Shown: positions 9,351 through 21,349, counted from the first letter of the stretch. The stretch is 64,000 bases of DNA from Rhizobium sophorae (GCF_013087515.1 NZ_JABFCN010000016.1:1-64000), one strand, 5' to 3'. Notes: generated by a model not told the origin, from the letters alone. A program made the numbers and translations.

Positions 9351-9962
9351 CTACTGAGCGACAAACTCGGTTTCGATCGTCAGCTTGACGTCGTCGCTGA
9401 CAGGACCCACCAAAGCGGCGACACCGAAATCGGAGCGCTTGATCACTCCGGTTGCTGAAAAGCCGACGGTCGGCTTCTTGGACATCGGGTGCGGGTTGAG
9501 CGCCGCGTTCAGGGTAACGTCGAGCGTGACGGGCTTGGTGACGCCGTGGAACGTCAGGTCACCGGTGACGGTTCCGGTCTTGCCGTCGTCCTTGACGTTG
9601 ATGGCCGTGGAAACGAAGGTGATCTCGCTGAACTTGGCCGCATCGAAGAACATCTCACCGGCAATCTCTGCATTAAAGCTCTTGTCGCTTGCCGGATAGT
9701 TTGTGCTGACCGAAGCCGGATCGATGGTTGCCGTCAGTTTCGACTTCGTAACGTCCGCAGGGTCGAGCTCGAGAGTCGCGGAAATCTTGTCGAAGCGGCC
9801 AATATAGTTGGAAAGGCCGAAATGGACGACGCTCCACAGAACATTGGTATGGGTCACATCCGCCTGATAGGTGCCGGCAGGAACATCGATCGTCTGCGCA
9901 TATGCAGTGGAGGACGCAAGTGCCAGGACACCGGCAACGAGGGCGGACTTAGTGGAAAACAT
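9351..9962 (-). CDS. Secreted YceI family protein
   Basis: A 203-aa protein with a clear signal peptide (hydrophobic residues 5-20, ending AYAQ) and a full-length YceI domain. Conserved features are YQADVTHTNVLWSVVHFGLSNYIG-type early strands, the SFNAEIAGEMFFDA segment and the LTFHGVTKPV turn. YceI proteins are periplasmic beta-barrel lipocalin-like carriers of long-chain isoprenoids such as quinone precursors. It precedes the b561-YceI fusion by 81 bp on the same strand, so the two are likely co-expressed. AAGGATC precedes the ATG. Its promoter must lie in the 344-bp divergent region shared with phoX. Confidence 0.92.
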   Translation of the reverse strand: MFSTKSALVAGVLALASSTAYAQTIDVPAGTYQADVTHTNVLWSVVHFGLSNYIGRFDKISATLELDPADVTKSKLTATIDPASVSTNYPASDKSFNAEIAGEMFFDAAKFSEITFVSTAINVKDDGKTGTVTGDLTFHGVTKPVTLDVTLNAALNPHPMSKKPTVGFSATGVIKRSDFGVAALVGPVSDDVKLTIETEFVAQ

Positions 9963-10226
9963 TGATGATCCTTGAATTGTTTCGACAGCAGATTGCGTGC
10001 AGCATTTCCCTAGCGGGCGCTCAGCCCTAGCGAAACAGCGACAAACTGTTCGACATTTGTTGACAATCGGGGGAGGTACGGTAAGTCTCTGTTTAAAAAA
10101 GACAAATTTGCGGGATCAGGAAGGAGCAATGAAAAGTGAGGACGGCGTGATCGTCGTTTTGCGGTGCTTTTCTGAAAGGACGGTGCTGCCTCAGCCTTGT
10201 GAGCCGCCTGCTCGACATTTCGATGC

Positions 10227-10244
10227 CTGTCGCACACCTGTAAT
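10227..10244 (+). promoter_or_regulatory. Probable Pho box upstream of phoX
   Basis: CTGTCGC-ACAC-CTGTAAT has the layout of a PhoB site: two 7-bp direct repeats separated by four bases, with the family consensus CTGTCAT-N4-CTGTCAT. The repeats match 5 of 7 and 6 of 7 positions. It ends 62 bp before the phoX start. Five bases downstream is a 13-bp palindrome, TAACCTTAGGTTA (10249-10261). The rest of the 344-bp space between the YceI gene and phoX (9963-10306) shows no convincing gene; short open frames there lack ribosome sites. Confidence 0.65.
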
Positions 10245-10306
10245 AGTGTAACCTTAGGTTAGAATGGCTCCAGACTTGGGGTAAATCTTAACTTGGAGGC
10301 GAGCCA

Positions 10307-12301
10307 ATGAACGAGCATATTTCCCAGAAGATATTCCCGACGACGCAGCTTGAAGACGCCGATGGCGACGGCCACAACATGAGCGCCAATCCGACGATGG
10401 GCGAAATCATCGGCAAGCGCTTCTCGCGCCGCAATTTTCTGCAGGGCTCGCTTGCCGTTTCGGCGATTGCCGCAACTGTCAGCCCGATCGCGCTCATGAG
10501 CGCCGACGAGGCACGCGCCGCTGACAACGAGGGCTCCGCCTTCAACTTCTCCGAAGTGGAGGCCGGCGTCGACGACAAGCATCACATTGCGGAAGGCTAT
10601 AATGCCGATATCCTGCTGCGCTGGGGCGATGCCGTGCTACCGGGCGCCCCCGAGTTCGACCCGACGAAGCAGACGGCCGATGCGCAGAGCAAGCAGTTCG
10701 GCTACAACAACGACTATGTCGGCTTCATTCCGCTCGAAGGTTCGTCCGAGCACGGCCTGCTCGTCGTCAATCACGAATACACCAACCCGCATCTGATGTT
10801 TCCCGGCCTCGTGCAGGTGGTTGACGGCAAGATCAAGCAGGGCGCGCTCAGCAAGGAGCAGGTGGATGTCGAGATGGCCGCCCATGGCGGCACCATCGTT
10901 GAGATCCGGAAGGTGGACGGCAAGTGGCAGGCTGTCATCGACGGCAAGTACAATCGCCGCATCACAGCCAACACGGCTATGGAAATCTCCGGTCCGGCTG
11001 CCGGCAACGATCGCCTGAAGACCAGTGCCGACGCGACCGGCACCCGCGCCATGGGCACGATCAACAACTGCGCCGGCGGCGTGACGCCCTGGGGCACCTA
11101 CATCATGGCTGAAGAGAATTTCCACGGCTATTTTTCCGGCGCATTGCCGGAAGGCCACAAGGAAGCCGCCAACTACAAGCGTTACGGCGTTCCGGAAGGC
11201 GGCTACGAGTGGGCGAATTTCTACGACCGTTTCGATCTTTCCAAGGAGCCCAACGAGCCGAACCGTTTCGGCTGGATCGTCGAGGTCGACGTCATGGACC
11301 CGACGTCGACGCCGAAGAAGCGCACGGCGCTCGGCCGCACCAAGCATGAGGGTGCCGAGTCGATCGTCGCCAAGAACGGCAAGGTCGTCTTCTATCTCGG
11401 CGACGACGAGCGTTTCGACTATGTCTACAAGTTCGTGACCGACGCAGCGTTCAACCCGAACGACCGCGCCGCCAACATGAATCTGCTCGACAGCGGCACG
11501 CTCCATGTCGCCAAGTTCAATGAGGACGGCACCATGCAGTGGCTGCCGCTGATCTTCGGCCAAGGCCCGCTGACGGCCGAGAACGGCTTCACCAGCCAGG
11601 CCGATGTGCTGATCGAATGTCGCCGCGCCGGCGACGCGCTCGGGGCTACCAAGATGGACCGCCCGGAAGACGTCCAGCCAAACAGCGTCAACGGCAAGGT
11701 CTACGTCATGCTGACCAACAACACCCGCCGCAAGGCCGACCAGGTGGACGCCGCCAACCCGCGCGCGGAAAACGCCTTCGGCCATATCATCGAGATCTCC
11801 GAAAACGACGGCGACTTCACGGCCACCTCAGGCGAGTGGGAAGTGCTTCTGAAGTGCGGCGATCCGTCCGTTGCGGCCGTCGGCGCGACCTTCTCGACTG
11901 AAACGACCAAGAACGGCTGGTTCGGCATGCCCGACAACTGCGCCGTCGATTCCGCCGGTCGCCTCTGGGTGTCGACGGACGGCAACAACAACAAGGCCAC
12001 CGGCCGCACCGACGGTCTGTGGGCCGTCGATACGGAAGGAGCGGCGCGTGCCACGTCGAAACTGTTCTTCCGCGTGCCGGTCGGTGCCGAAATGTGCGGC
12101 CCGCTCTTTACGCCGGATGACCAGACCGCCTTCGTCGCCGTGCAGCATCCCGGCGATGGCGGCGAGGACTGGCCGGATCACGGCCGCCCGTCCTATTACG
12201 AGGACCTTTCCACCCGCTGGCCGGACTTCAAACCCGATATGCCGGTGCGGCCCGCGGTCGTCGCCATCACCAAGGCCGGCGGCGGCAAGATTGCCGTCTG
12301 A
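10307..12301 (+). CDS. phoX: PhoX family alkaline phosphatase, Tat-exported
   Basis: A 664-aa protein of the PhoX (DUF839) family, periplasmic calcium/iron-dependent phosphatases that release phosphate from organic esters. A twin-arginine signal is evident, with SRRNFL at residues 40-45, a hydrophobic stretch, and probable cleavage after DEARA near 71; folded, cofactor-loaded export is expected. Family motifs include NNCAGGVTPWGTYIMAEEN, LGRTKHEGAES and the C-terminal MCGPLFTPDDQT. GGAGG precedes the ATG. A Pho box upstream points to induction by phosphate starvation, and a terminator follows. Some family members are annotated only as DUF839 proteins, so substrate range is inferred. Confidence 0.88.
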   Translation: MNEHISQKIFPTTQLEDADGDGHNMSANPTMGEIIGKRFSRRNFLQGSLAVSAIAATVSPIALMSADEARAADNEGSAFNFSEVEAGVDDKHHIAEGYNADILLRWGDAVLPGAPEFDPTKQTADAQSKQFGYNNDYVGFIPLEGSSEHGLLVVNHEYTNPHLMFPGLVQVVDGKIKQGALSKEQVDVEMAAHGGTIVEIRKVDGKWQAVIDGKYNRRITANTAMEISGPAAGNDRLKTSADATGTRAMGTINNCAGGVTPWGTYIMAEENFHGYFSGALPEGHKEAANYKRYGVPEGGYEWANFYDRFDLSKEPNEPNRFGWIVEVDVMDPTSTPKKRTALGRTKHEGAESIVAKNGKVVFYLGDDERFDYVYKFVTDAAFNPNDRAANMNLLDSGTLHVAKFNEDGTMQWLPLIFGQGPLTAENGFTSQADVLIECRRAGDALGATKMDRPEDVQPNSVNGKVYVMLTNNTRRKADQVDAANPRAENAFGHIIEISENDGDFTATSGEWEVLLKCGDPSVAAVGATFSTETTKNGWFGMPDNCAVDSAGRLWVSTDGNNNKATGRTDGLWAVDTEGAARATSKLFFRVPVGAEMCGPLFTPDDQTAFVAVQHPGDGGEDWPDHGRPSYYEDLSTRWPDFKPDMPVRPAVVAITKAGGGKIAV

Positions 12302-12370
12302 CAGCATAAAACTCGGTCGAGCCGCAACTATACGGCAGTGAGACTGCCAGGCAGCTGTGAAGACCAGTTA

Positions 12371-12408
12371 GGGGCCGGGATGAGCGCATCATTCCGGCCT
12401 CCCTTTTT
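12371..12408 (+). terminator. Terminator after phoX
   Basis: GGCCGGGATGA pairs with TCATTCCGGCC around a short GCGCA loop, followed by CCTCCCTTTTTC. It stands 70 bp after the phoX stop and before the convergent kinase gene. Confidence 0.8.
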
Positions 12409-12486
12409 CAAGCGACGCGCGGACGGTTTGGGCGTGGTCGCAAGGTTTTCGAGTTAGATAACAGCGATACGGGTTATGTCCGACAC

Positions 12487-14796
<2,310 letters not shown>

Positions 14797-14988
14797 CTCT
14801 TCGCCTTGTCCCTCATGTGATTCGCGCGCCGCTCGCTCGAACCTGAGCTAGAGAATCATGGGTGATTCGCCTTGTCCAGAGGCAAAGGTAAAAATCCGTT
14901 AACTAATTATAATCCCCGGCTTTTCGAGGTGATTCGAGGTGCTGGGCGACCGGCCGTCGAATTTTTCGTGGTGGCCGGTAGAATCAAA

Positions 14989-17637
14989 TTACCCTTTAAG
15001 CGTGCGCTCAACAATATCGCGCACGTCGGTCGAAAGATCGGCGGCTCGCTCGATCTCGATGAGGGCCGAGCGGGCGTGATCGGCACGCACGGGTTCGAGC
15101 GACCGCCAGGAGCGCATCGAGGTGAGGATGCGGGCGGCAAGCTGCGGGTTGCGCCCGTCGATATCGAGAATCTGATCCGCGAGGAAGCGGTAGCCTTCGC
15201 CGTCGGCGCGGCCGAATCCGGTCGGGTTGGCAAAGGCGAAGGTGCCGACCAGCGACCGCATCCGGTTCGGATTGGTGCGCTTGAAGAGCGGATCGTCCAT
15301 CAGGGCGCGGACCCGTCCCAGGGTTTTTGCGCCCGGAATGCCGGCCTGGATCGCGAACCATTTGTCGATGACGAGCGCATTTTCCGCGAAGCGGTCACGG
15401 AAGGTGGCGAGCGCCTCGCTCGTCTCCGCGCTGTCGGGAAAACGATGGGCGAGGATCGTCAGCGCATGGCTGAGATCCGTCATGTTGTTGGCCGCATCGA
15501 AGGCTGCCTTGGCGCGGGCCGGCGTCTCTTCGGCATGCGAGAGGTAGGTGAGGGCGCTATTGCGCAGCGCTCGCAGGCCGGCGCTTTTCGCATCCGGGTT
15601 GAAATCGCCTGTGGTCGTCATCGCTGCATAGAGGCCGGCAAAGACATCCTTTCCGGCATCGGCGATCTGTTTCAGGACCGCCTGCCGGCCGAAATGGATG
15701 GCATCGGGATCGTTGTTGCCGCCAAGTTCGCGGGCGATATCGGATTCGCTCGGCAGAGCTAGCGCCTGGGCGCGGAAGGCGGGCTCGAGGCTCTCGTCGG
15801 CGGCGGCCGCAATCAGTGTCTCGACGAAGGTCGCCTCGCAGACCACAGGCTTGCCCTCGCGGGCGTCGCGTGCCGCTTTCAGCAGGTTCGGCAGCGCGAG
15901 ATCGGTCAATGCCTGCCAGCGGGCGAAATGATCGGTCTCATGGCGGGCGAGACGGGCAAGATCGGCCGGGCTCTGATCGAAATGCAGGTTGATCGGCGCC
16001 GAGAAGCTGCGGTTGATCGAAACGACCGGCCGCGAGCCAATGCCATGGAACACGGCCGTCTGCGTGCGGCCGGTGAGATGCAGCACCTCGCCGGCATATT
16101 CCGCGCCGTCGACCGAGGTCGGCTCGATCTTGCCGCCGTTTTCGCCAAACAGCGCGAGGCTGAGCGGAATATGCATCGGCTCCTTGCTCGGCTGGCCGGG
16201 CGATGCCGGGATCATCTGTTCGAGCGACAGGGTGAAGCTGCCGGCCGCCGCATCATAGCTGCCCGATGCGGTGACGAGTGGCGTGCCGGCCTGATGGTAC
16301 CAGAGCGAAAATTGCGTGAGGTCGCGCCCGCTTGCATCCTCGAAGCATTTGACGAAATCCTCGATCGTCACGGCCTCACCGTCATGGCGGTCGAAATAGA
16401 GGTCCATGCCTTTCTTGAAGCCGTCCTTGCCGAGCAGCGTCGCGATCATGCGCGTGACTTCGCTGCCCTTTTCGTAGACGGTCGTCGTGTAGAAATTATT
16501 GATCTCACGATATGTCGTCGGCCGCACCGGATGGGCGAGCGGGCCGCCGTCCTCCGGGAACTGCTCCGACTTCAGGTGGCGCACTTCGGCGATGCGCTTG
16601 ACGGCGCGCGAGCGCTGGTCGGAAGAGAATTCGTGGTCGCGATAGACCGTCAGGCCTTCCTTGAGGCACAGCTGGAACCAGTCGCGGCAGGTGATGCGGT
16701 TGCCGGTCCAGTTGTGGAAATATTCATGCGCGATGATCGTCTCGATATTGGCATAGTCGGCATCGGTGGCGATTTCCGGATCCGCAAGGACGTATTTGTC
16801 GTTGAAGACGTTGAGGCCTTTGTTCTCCATCGCGCCCATGTTGAAATCGGAGACGGCGACGATCATGAAGATATCGAGATCGTATTCGCGGCCGAACCTT
16901 TCTTCGTCCCACTTCATCGAGCGTTTCAGCGCGTCCATGGCGTAGGCTGCCCGCGGCTCCTTGCCGTGCTCGACATAGATCTTCAGCACCACCTCACGGC
17001 CGGACATGGTCGTGAACGTGTCTTCGACGACCCCGAGATCGCCGGCGACGAGCGCGAAGAGATAGCTCGGCTTCGGATGCGGGTCGAACCAGGCTGCGAA
17101 ATGTTTGCCGGGGCCGTAGCCGGCGCCGCCGAGGAAGTTGCCGTTTGACAAAAGCAGCGGGTTGGCGTCCTTGTCGGCGATGATGTTGACCGTGAATGGC
17201 GCAAGCACGTCGGGCCGGTCGGGGAAATAAGTGATGCGGCGGAAACCCTCCGCCTCGCACTGTGTGCAGTAGATGCCGCCGGTGCGGTAAAGGCCCATCA
17301 GCTTGGTGTTGGCCTCAGGGTTGATGACGGTGGTGATCGTCAGTTCGAAGGGCGCGCTCTCTGGCAGGTTGCGCACTGTCAGGCTTTCCGGTGTTGCGTC
17401 GTAACGCGAAGGGTCCAGTTCCACCTGGTCGAACAGCAGCCCCGACAGAGTCAGTTCGTCGCCGTCGAGAACGATCGGCGCTGCCGGATCGCAGCCCGGG
17501 CGACGATGAAAGATCAGACGCGCCTCGACCTTTGTCTCCGTCGGGTCGAGTTCGAAGGTCAGGTCCACACGTTCCAGCACGAAGTCGGTGGGACGGTAAT
17601 CTGCCAGATGAATGACCTGGCCGGTATCTGTTCGCAT
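14989..17637 (-). CDS. pepN: Aminopeptidase N (M1 zinc metallopeptidase)
   Basis: An 882-aa cytosolic peptidase that removes N-terminal residues from peptides. The substrate-binding GAMENKG motif lies near residue 263 and the zinc site HEYFHNW near 305, followed by the downstream KEGLTVYRDHEF glutamate. Length and the long helical C-terminal domain match bacterial PepN. AGGAAACACC precedes the ATG. The gene stands alone, with 192 bp to the PleC-type kinase downstream; that gap carries no feature I can name. Confidence 0.96.
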   Translation of the reverse strand: MRTDTGQVIHLADYRPTDFVLERVDLTFELDPTETKVEARLIFHRRPGCDPAAPIVLDGDELTLSGLLFDQVELDPSRYDATPESLTVRNLPESAPFELTITTVINPEANTKLMGLYRTGGIYCTQCEAEGFRRITYFPDRPDVLAPFTVNIIADKDANPLLLSNGNFLGGAGYGPGKHFAAWFDPHPKPSYLFALVAGDLGVVEDTFTTMSGREVVLKIYVEHGKEPRAAYAMDALKRSMKWDEERFGREYDLDIFMIVAVSDFNMGAMENKGLNVFNDKYVLADPEIATDADYANIETIIAHEYFHNWTGNRITCRDWFQLCLKEGLTVYRDHEFSSDQRSRAVKRIAEVRHLKSEQFPEDGGPLAHPVRPTTYREINNFYTTTVYEKGSEVTRMIATLLGKDGFKKGMDLYFDRHDGEAVTIEDFVKCFEDASGRDLTQFSLWYHQAGTPLVTASGSYDAAAGSFTLSLEQMIPASPGQPSKEPMHIPLSLALFGENGGKIEPTSVDGAEYAGEVLHLTGRTQTAVFHGIGSRPVVSINRSFSAPINLHFDQSPADLARLARHETDHFARWQALTDLALPNLLKAARDAREGKPVVCEATFVETLIAAAADESLEPAFRAQALALPSESDIARELGGNNDPDAIHFGRQAVLKQIADAGKDVFAGLYAAMTTTGDFNPDAKSAGLRALRNSALTYLSHAEETPARAKAAFDAANNMTDLSHALTILAHRFPDSAETSEALATFRDRFAENALVIDKWFAIQAGIPGAKTLGRVRALMDDPLFKRTNPNRMRSLVGTFAFANPTGFGRADGEGYRFLADQILDIDGRNPQLAARILTSMRSWRSLEPVRADHARSALIEIERAADLSTDVRDIVERTLKG

Positions 17638-17749
17638 GGTGTTTCCTGAAGACCGTTATTTGATAATCGCGAATACAGAGGCGGGCGCACTCTGCCATAA
17701 ATTTTGCCGGGGATGATTACATTAAAGTCTGAACTAAAGTTAAAGCAAA

Positions 17750-17778
17750 TTGCCCGCGAACACCAAGTTCGCGGGCAA
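17750..17778 (-). terminator. Terminator between the chemoreceptor-like gene and pepN
   Basis: A perfect 12-bp stem, TTGCCCGCGAAC with GTTCGCGGGCAA, closes a 5-base loop. On the minus strand it comes 46 bp after the chemoreceptor-like gene and is followed by TTTGCTTTAACTTT. Confidence 0.85.
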
Positions 17779-17824
17779 AATATCTTATTGGCAACGCATG
17801 AACACGGCCGCGGGGAGAAGGGTG

Positions 17825-18931
17825 CTACTTCAGATTGAGGGCCGCCTTGATCGTCGCGTCGTTTTCCGTCTGCTGCACGACGACGCCGTACCAGCCGAGT
17901 CCGTCGTAATCCTCGTAGCCGAGGGTGCGCGCGAAGGCGACGATCGAGCCATTATTGTCGTAGTAGCTGCCTTTCGCCTGACCGGACGGATTGGCGAGGG
18001 CGAAATGGGAAAAGAGTAGGGCGGGATTGGTGGTAGCGATGACCCGGCTCTTGCCGTCGAGCAGCATGACCGTCGTTCTTTCCGCCAGTTGCGGTGGCAG
18101 GTTGGCCTCTTTCTCGACGATCGCCTGGCCCTGGTTCTGCCAGTCGAAATAGACGCCGAGCGTGCCGATCAGCCGCCCGTCGAGCTTGCCCTCTTCGCGG
18201 ATGCCTGTGGCGTAAACGAGCGCATGCCTGGCGTCGTGCAGCGGGCTCGCTTTGACGTCGTCGACGATATAGGCGTCACCGGAGGAGCAGGCCGACGCCG
18301 CGCGGAACCACGGATCGCCGGCGAGGCTCGTGCTGACGATCTTGCGCTGGAACTTGGGATTGGCGGATGCGATCACCTTGCCCGAGAGATCGGTCATGAC
18401 GAGATCGAGATAGACGGTGTAGAAGCGGTTGATGGCGCCGAGACGCTCCGCCGCAAAGGCGACGGTTTCCCGGCTCGGGTTCTGCAGCGCCTGCCAGAGC
18501 GCCGGGTCCGTCGCCCACCAGCGCACATCGGCCGTGCGTTCGAAGAGATTGCGGACGATGAGCTGCACCAGCGTCTGCGCCAGATCGGTCAGGCGAACGC
18601 CCTCCATCTCCTCGACCAGCGAATCGGCCATGGCTCGGCTGAGGCCGATGCGGCCAAGCACGTTGCTTTCGAACCTGCCGGTGATATCGGTCGCGATCTG
18701 CGCCAACCGCTGCACCTCGTTGGCAACGACGGCAAAGCCCTTTCCGGTCTCGCCGGCTCTGGCCGCCTCGATCAGCGCATTGATCGCCAGCAGCTTGATC
18801 TGCTTGACGATATGGGTGTTGTCGGCGCTGAAGCGCTCGAGGTCGGTGCTGATACCGTCGGTGACGACGCGCATGGACCGCGGTGTCGCATTCTGCGACT
18901 GGGCAATGGTTTCGGCGCTAAGCGGCTTCAT
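17825..18931 (-). CDS. Soluble chemoreceptor-like protein: signalling tip plus C-terminal Cache-like domain
   Basis: The 368-aa product has no transmembrane helix. Residues about 30-110 match the conserved hairpin tip of methyl-accepting chemotaxis proteins ([28 protein letters not shown]), which contacts CheA and CheW. Residues about 140-368 look like a Cache/PAS-type ligand domain ([36 protein letters not shown]). The order is reversed compared with ordinary receptors, where the sensor comes first, and the signalling bundle is too short for the usual methylation helices. I chose ATG 18931, 9 bases after AGGA; TTG 18934 is possible. No che genes lie nearby. A cytoplasmic sensor feeding a chemotaxis array, or a protein that has left chemotaxis, are both possible. 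Confidence 0.75.
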   Translation of the reverse strand: MKPLSAETIAQSQNATPRSMRVVTDGISTDLERFSADNTHIVKQIKLLAINALIEAARAGETGKGFAVVANEVQRLAQIATDITGRFESNVLGRIGLSRAMADSLVEEMEGVRLTDLAQTLVQLIVRNLFERTADVRWWATDPALWQALQNPSRETVAFAAERLGAINRFYTVYLDLVMTDLSGKVIASANPKFQRKIVSTSLAGDPWFRAASACSSGDAYIVDDVKASPLHDARHALVYATGIREEGKLDGRLIGTLGVYFDWQNQGQAIVEKEANLPPQLAERTTVMLLDGKSRVIATTNPALLFSHFALANPSGQAKGSYYDNNGSIVAFARTLGYEDYDGLGWYGVVVQQTENDATIKAALNLK

Positions 18932-19277
18932 CAAATGGGATCCTGGAAGGAACGGGCAATTGTTTGTGTGGTGAAGAAAATTTCGAGATCAGCGATAAAA
19001 ACGATGCTTGCCTATGGTTTTCAATTGGTTAACGGCTAGCCCCGAGAGATGAACATTTTCGGGGTGAATGGCTCAAAACGGGAAATTTCACAGCGGTGGC
19101 GCATAAGCAGCACGGTTGAGCCTGCCACTGACGGCGTTTTTGTGATTCTCTCAAGTTGCTTGCGGTTTTTTCGCCAATCGGGCTTTTCTTTCGCTACGAT
19201 GGAAGGCGTCACCTGCTGCGTTCCCGAGTCGAACGCGTCTCCCCGTTCCGGTTAAGTCAGTATCAAGAGCCAGGATC
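18932..19277. other. Divergent intergenic region
   Basis: These 346 bp separate the chemoreceptor-like gene from the EamA transporter. I see a modest hairpin, CCCCGA with TCGGGG (about 19041-19065), and AT-rich stretches that could hold both promoters. No convincing gene is present. Confidence 0.5.
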
Positions 19278-20216
19278 ATGCACTCGGTTCTCAGAAACCC
19301 GATGAGAGGCATTACGCTGAAAGTCTCGTCGGTCGTGGTCTTCCTGGCCATGCAGACCTTCATCAAGCTGGCGGGCTCGGACATTCCGCCGGGTCAGGTC
19401 ACCTTCTGCAGGTCGTTCTTCGCGCTTTTCCCGATCATGGCCTATCTGGCCTATAACAGGCAGTTGCGGGCTGCCTTCTACACGGCCAATCCAATCGGTC
19501 ACCTGAAGCGCGGCACGATCGGCATCTTGTCGATGGCTTTCGGTTTCTACGGCCTGCTGCATCTGCCGCTGCCGGAGGCGATCGCGCTCGGCTACGCGTT
19601 GCCGCTCGTCGCCGTCATCTTCGCCGCCGTTTTTCTCGGCGAGGCCGTGCGCATCTATCGCTGGAGCGCCGTCCTGGTCGGCATCGTCGGCGTCGCCATC
19701 GTTTCCTGGCCGAAACTTACGCTGTTTCGCGATGGCGGCATGGAAGCAGAACAGGCCGTCGGCGCGCTCTGCGTGCTGTTCTCGGCCGTTCTCGGCGGCG
19801 TGGCGATGATCCAGGTGCGCCGCCTCGTCGAGGAAGAGAAGACGGCGACGATCGTGCTGTATTTCTCGATCACCGCCTCGGTGTTCTCGCTGGCTTCTCT
19901 TCCCTTCGGCTGGCTCATCCTGGCATGGCCGGCGGCGCTTTATCTGATCGCCGCCGGTTTCTGCGGCGGCGTGGCGCAGATCCTGCTGACGGAAAGTTAC
20001 CGCCATGCCGACGTCTCCACAATCGCGCCGTTCGAATATACCTCGATCCTGCTCGGCGGCATCGTCGCCTACTTCGTCTTCGGCGACGTGCCGAGCGTGA
20101 CCATGCTGATCGGCACCGTCATCGTCATCGCCGCCGGCATCTTCATTATTTATCGCGAGCATCAGCTGGGCATCGAGCAGAGAGAGGCGCGCAAGGCCAC
20201 GACGCCGCAAGCCTGA
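19278..20216 (+). CDS. EamA/DMT family inner-membrane transporter
   Basis: A 312-aa drug/metabolite transporter with ten predicted membrane helices arranged as two EamA repeats. The first repeat ends near ALPLVAVIFAAVFLGE, the second near FEYTSILLGGIVAYFVFGDVP; both are the typical 'last two helices' signature. Such carriers export amino acids, purines or other metabolites, and specificity cannot be told. AGGATC precedes the ATG. Confidence 0.9.
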   Translation: MHSVLRNPMRGITLKVSSVVVFLAMQTFIKLAGSDIPPGQVTFCRSFFALFPIMAYLAYNRQLRAAFYTANPIGHLKRGTIGILSMAFGFYGLLHLPLPEAIALGYALPLVAVIFAAVFLGEAVRIYRWSAVLVGIVGVAIVSWPKLTLFRDGGMEAEQAVGALCVLFSAVLGGVAMIQVRRLVEEEKTATIVLYFSITASVFSLASLPFGWLILAWPAALYLIAAGFCGGVAQILLTESYRHADVSTIAPFEYTSILLGGIVAYFVFGDVPSVTMLIGTVIVIAAGIFIIYREHQLGIEQREARKATTPQA

Positions 20217-20374
20217 CGCCTCTAAGCGCATGTTATCAAGGTTTTAACGCGGGGATTGCGGTGGTTTGAAACTTGCGCTCAAAGAGTGAAAAGAATGGTG
20301 AATTCTTGGGATACCGCCGGTCTGCGGAATATGATTGTTGAACATGAGAGAGTATCATTTATTCCAAGCTGTGC

Positions 20375-21349
20375 ATGTCTGAATGGCCGCTGATGCCGGA
20401 GGAGCTCTCGGGTGTCGTTGCTCCGAACGCTGGCCGGCGAGCGGAGGTGGAGAAGAGCATAATGGCATTCACAGCGGAGCAATTGGTGGGGAACTCTTCC
20501 TTTCTGATGAGCATTCGCTTTTTGGCCGGGCAGATGCGCGGCATGTTCGATGCCGGCCCGCGACTGGCGCGACTGCTCGCCTCCCATCAACGCTGGCTTC
20601 TGACTCAGACGGCCTATGCCCTCCACCTGGAATATGATCCGCGCGACCCGACGTCGGGTTTCACTGCCGTTCGGCTGACCGGGCGTATCACCGCAAACAA
20701 GGTGGCGAGCCGCAACACCGTGCTCGCCTTCATCGAAGAACTCTATACCTACCGCTTCATAACTCACACGCCCGGCGACGAGCGGCGGCGGCCACGTCAT
20801 TTCGAACCGGCCGACGTTAGCCATCAGGGAATGTTTGCCTGGATTCACTCCAATCTCGCTGCGCTCGACCTGCTCGACGGCGGTCAAAGGGCAGCCTTTT
20901 TCCAAGCAAATCCATCACTGATGCGACTCATTCAGCCGCGTATTGCCCGCCATTGCCTCGAAGATGCCGCCTGGCGCGAACCGCCGGAGCAGGTGGCGCT
21001 GTTCCTCTGGACGGAAGCCGGCGGCCTCGTGGTCGACAACTTCATCGCCCGGATGGATGTGGCCCGGATGGATATGGAAAGCAGCGAGCCGGGGAGGTTG
21101 TCCGTCGGCCGCGTCGAAACCCGCGCGCTCGCTGCCGATTTCATGATGTCGCGCACCCATCTGCAGCGGCTGCTGGCAAAAGCGGCGCAGCGCGGCTGCG
21201 TCGGCTGGCATGACGAGCCGCGCAAGACGCACCTTTGGATATCGCGGGATTTCGTCGAGGAATATTGCGCCTGGCAGGCGGTCAAGTTCGCCTATGTCGA
21301 CGAAGCCTTCGAATGGGCAAAGGCCCAGATCGAGGAAATGGCCGTTTGA
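20375..21349 (+). CDS. Conserved-looking protein of unknown function, possible winged-helix C-terminus
   Basis: I do not recognise this 324-aa protein. It is soluble, helix-rich, and lacks a signal peptide or membrane segments. The N-terminal half (QLVGNSSFLMSIRFLAGQM) resembles no catalytic family. The C-terminal part, with SRTHLQRLLAKAAQRG then VGWHDEPRKTHLWISRDFVEEY, reads like a helix-turn-helix followed by a beta-wing, so a DNA-binding regulator is possible. The segment FIARMDVARMDMESSEPG contains an internal near-repeat. ATG 20375 has a weak ribosome site; ATG 20393 or 20462 are alternatives. It ends one base before the stop of a convergent tiny gene. Confidence 0.7.
   Translation: MSEWPLMPEELSGVVAPNAGRRAEVEKSIMAFTAEQLVGNSSFLMSIRFLAGQMRGMFDAGPRLARLLASHQRWLLTQTAYALHLEYDPRDPTSGFTAVRLTGRITANKVASRNTVLAFIEELYTYRFITHTPGDERRRPRHFEPADVSHQGMFAWIHSNLAALDLLDGGQRAAFFQANPSLMRLIQPRIARHCLEDAAWREPPEQVALFLWTEAGGLVVDNFIARMDVARMDMESSEPGRLSVGRVETRALAADFMMSRTHLQRLLAKAAQRGCVGWHDEPRKTHLWISRDFVEEYCAWQAVKFAYVDEAFEWAKAQIEEMAV

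Noticed and set aside
9997..10251. Short open frames in both strands of the YceI/phoX intergenic space
   Set aside because: No ribosome sites and poor codon use; the region is better explained as two divergent promoters with a Pho box.
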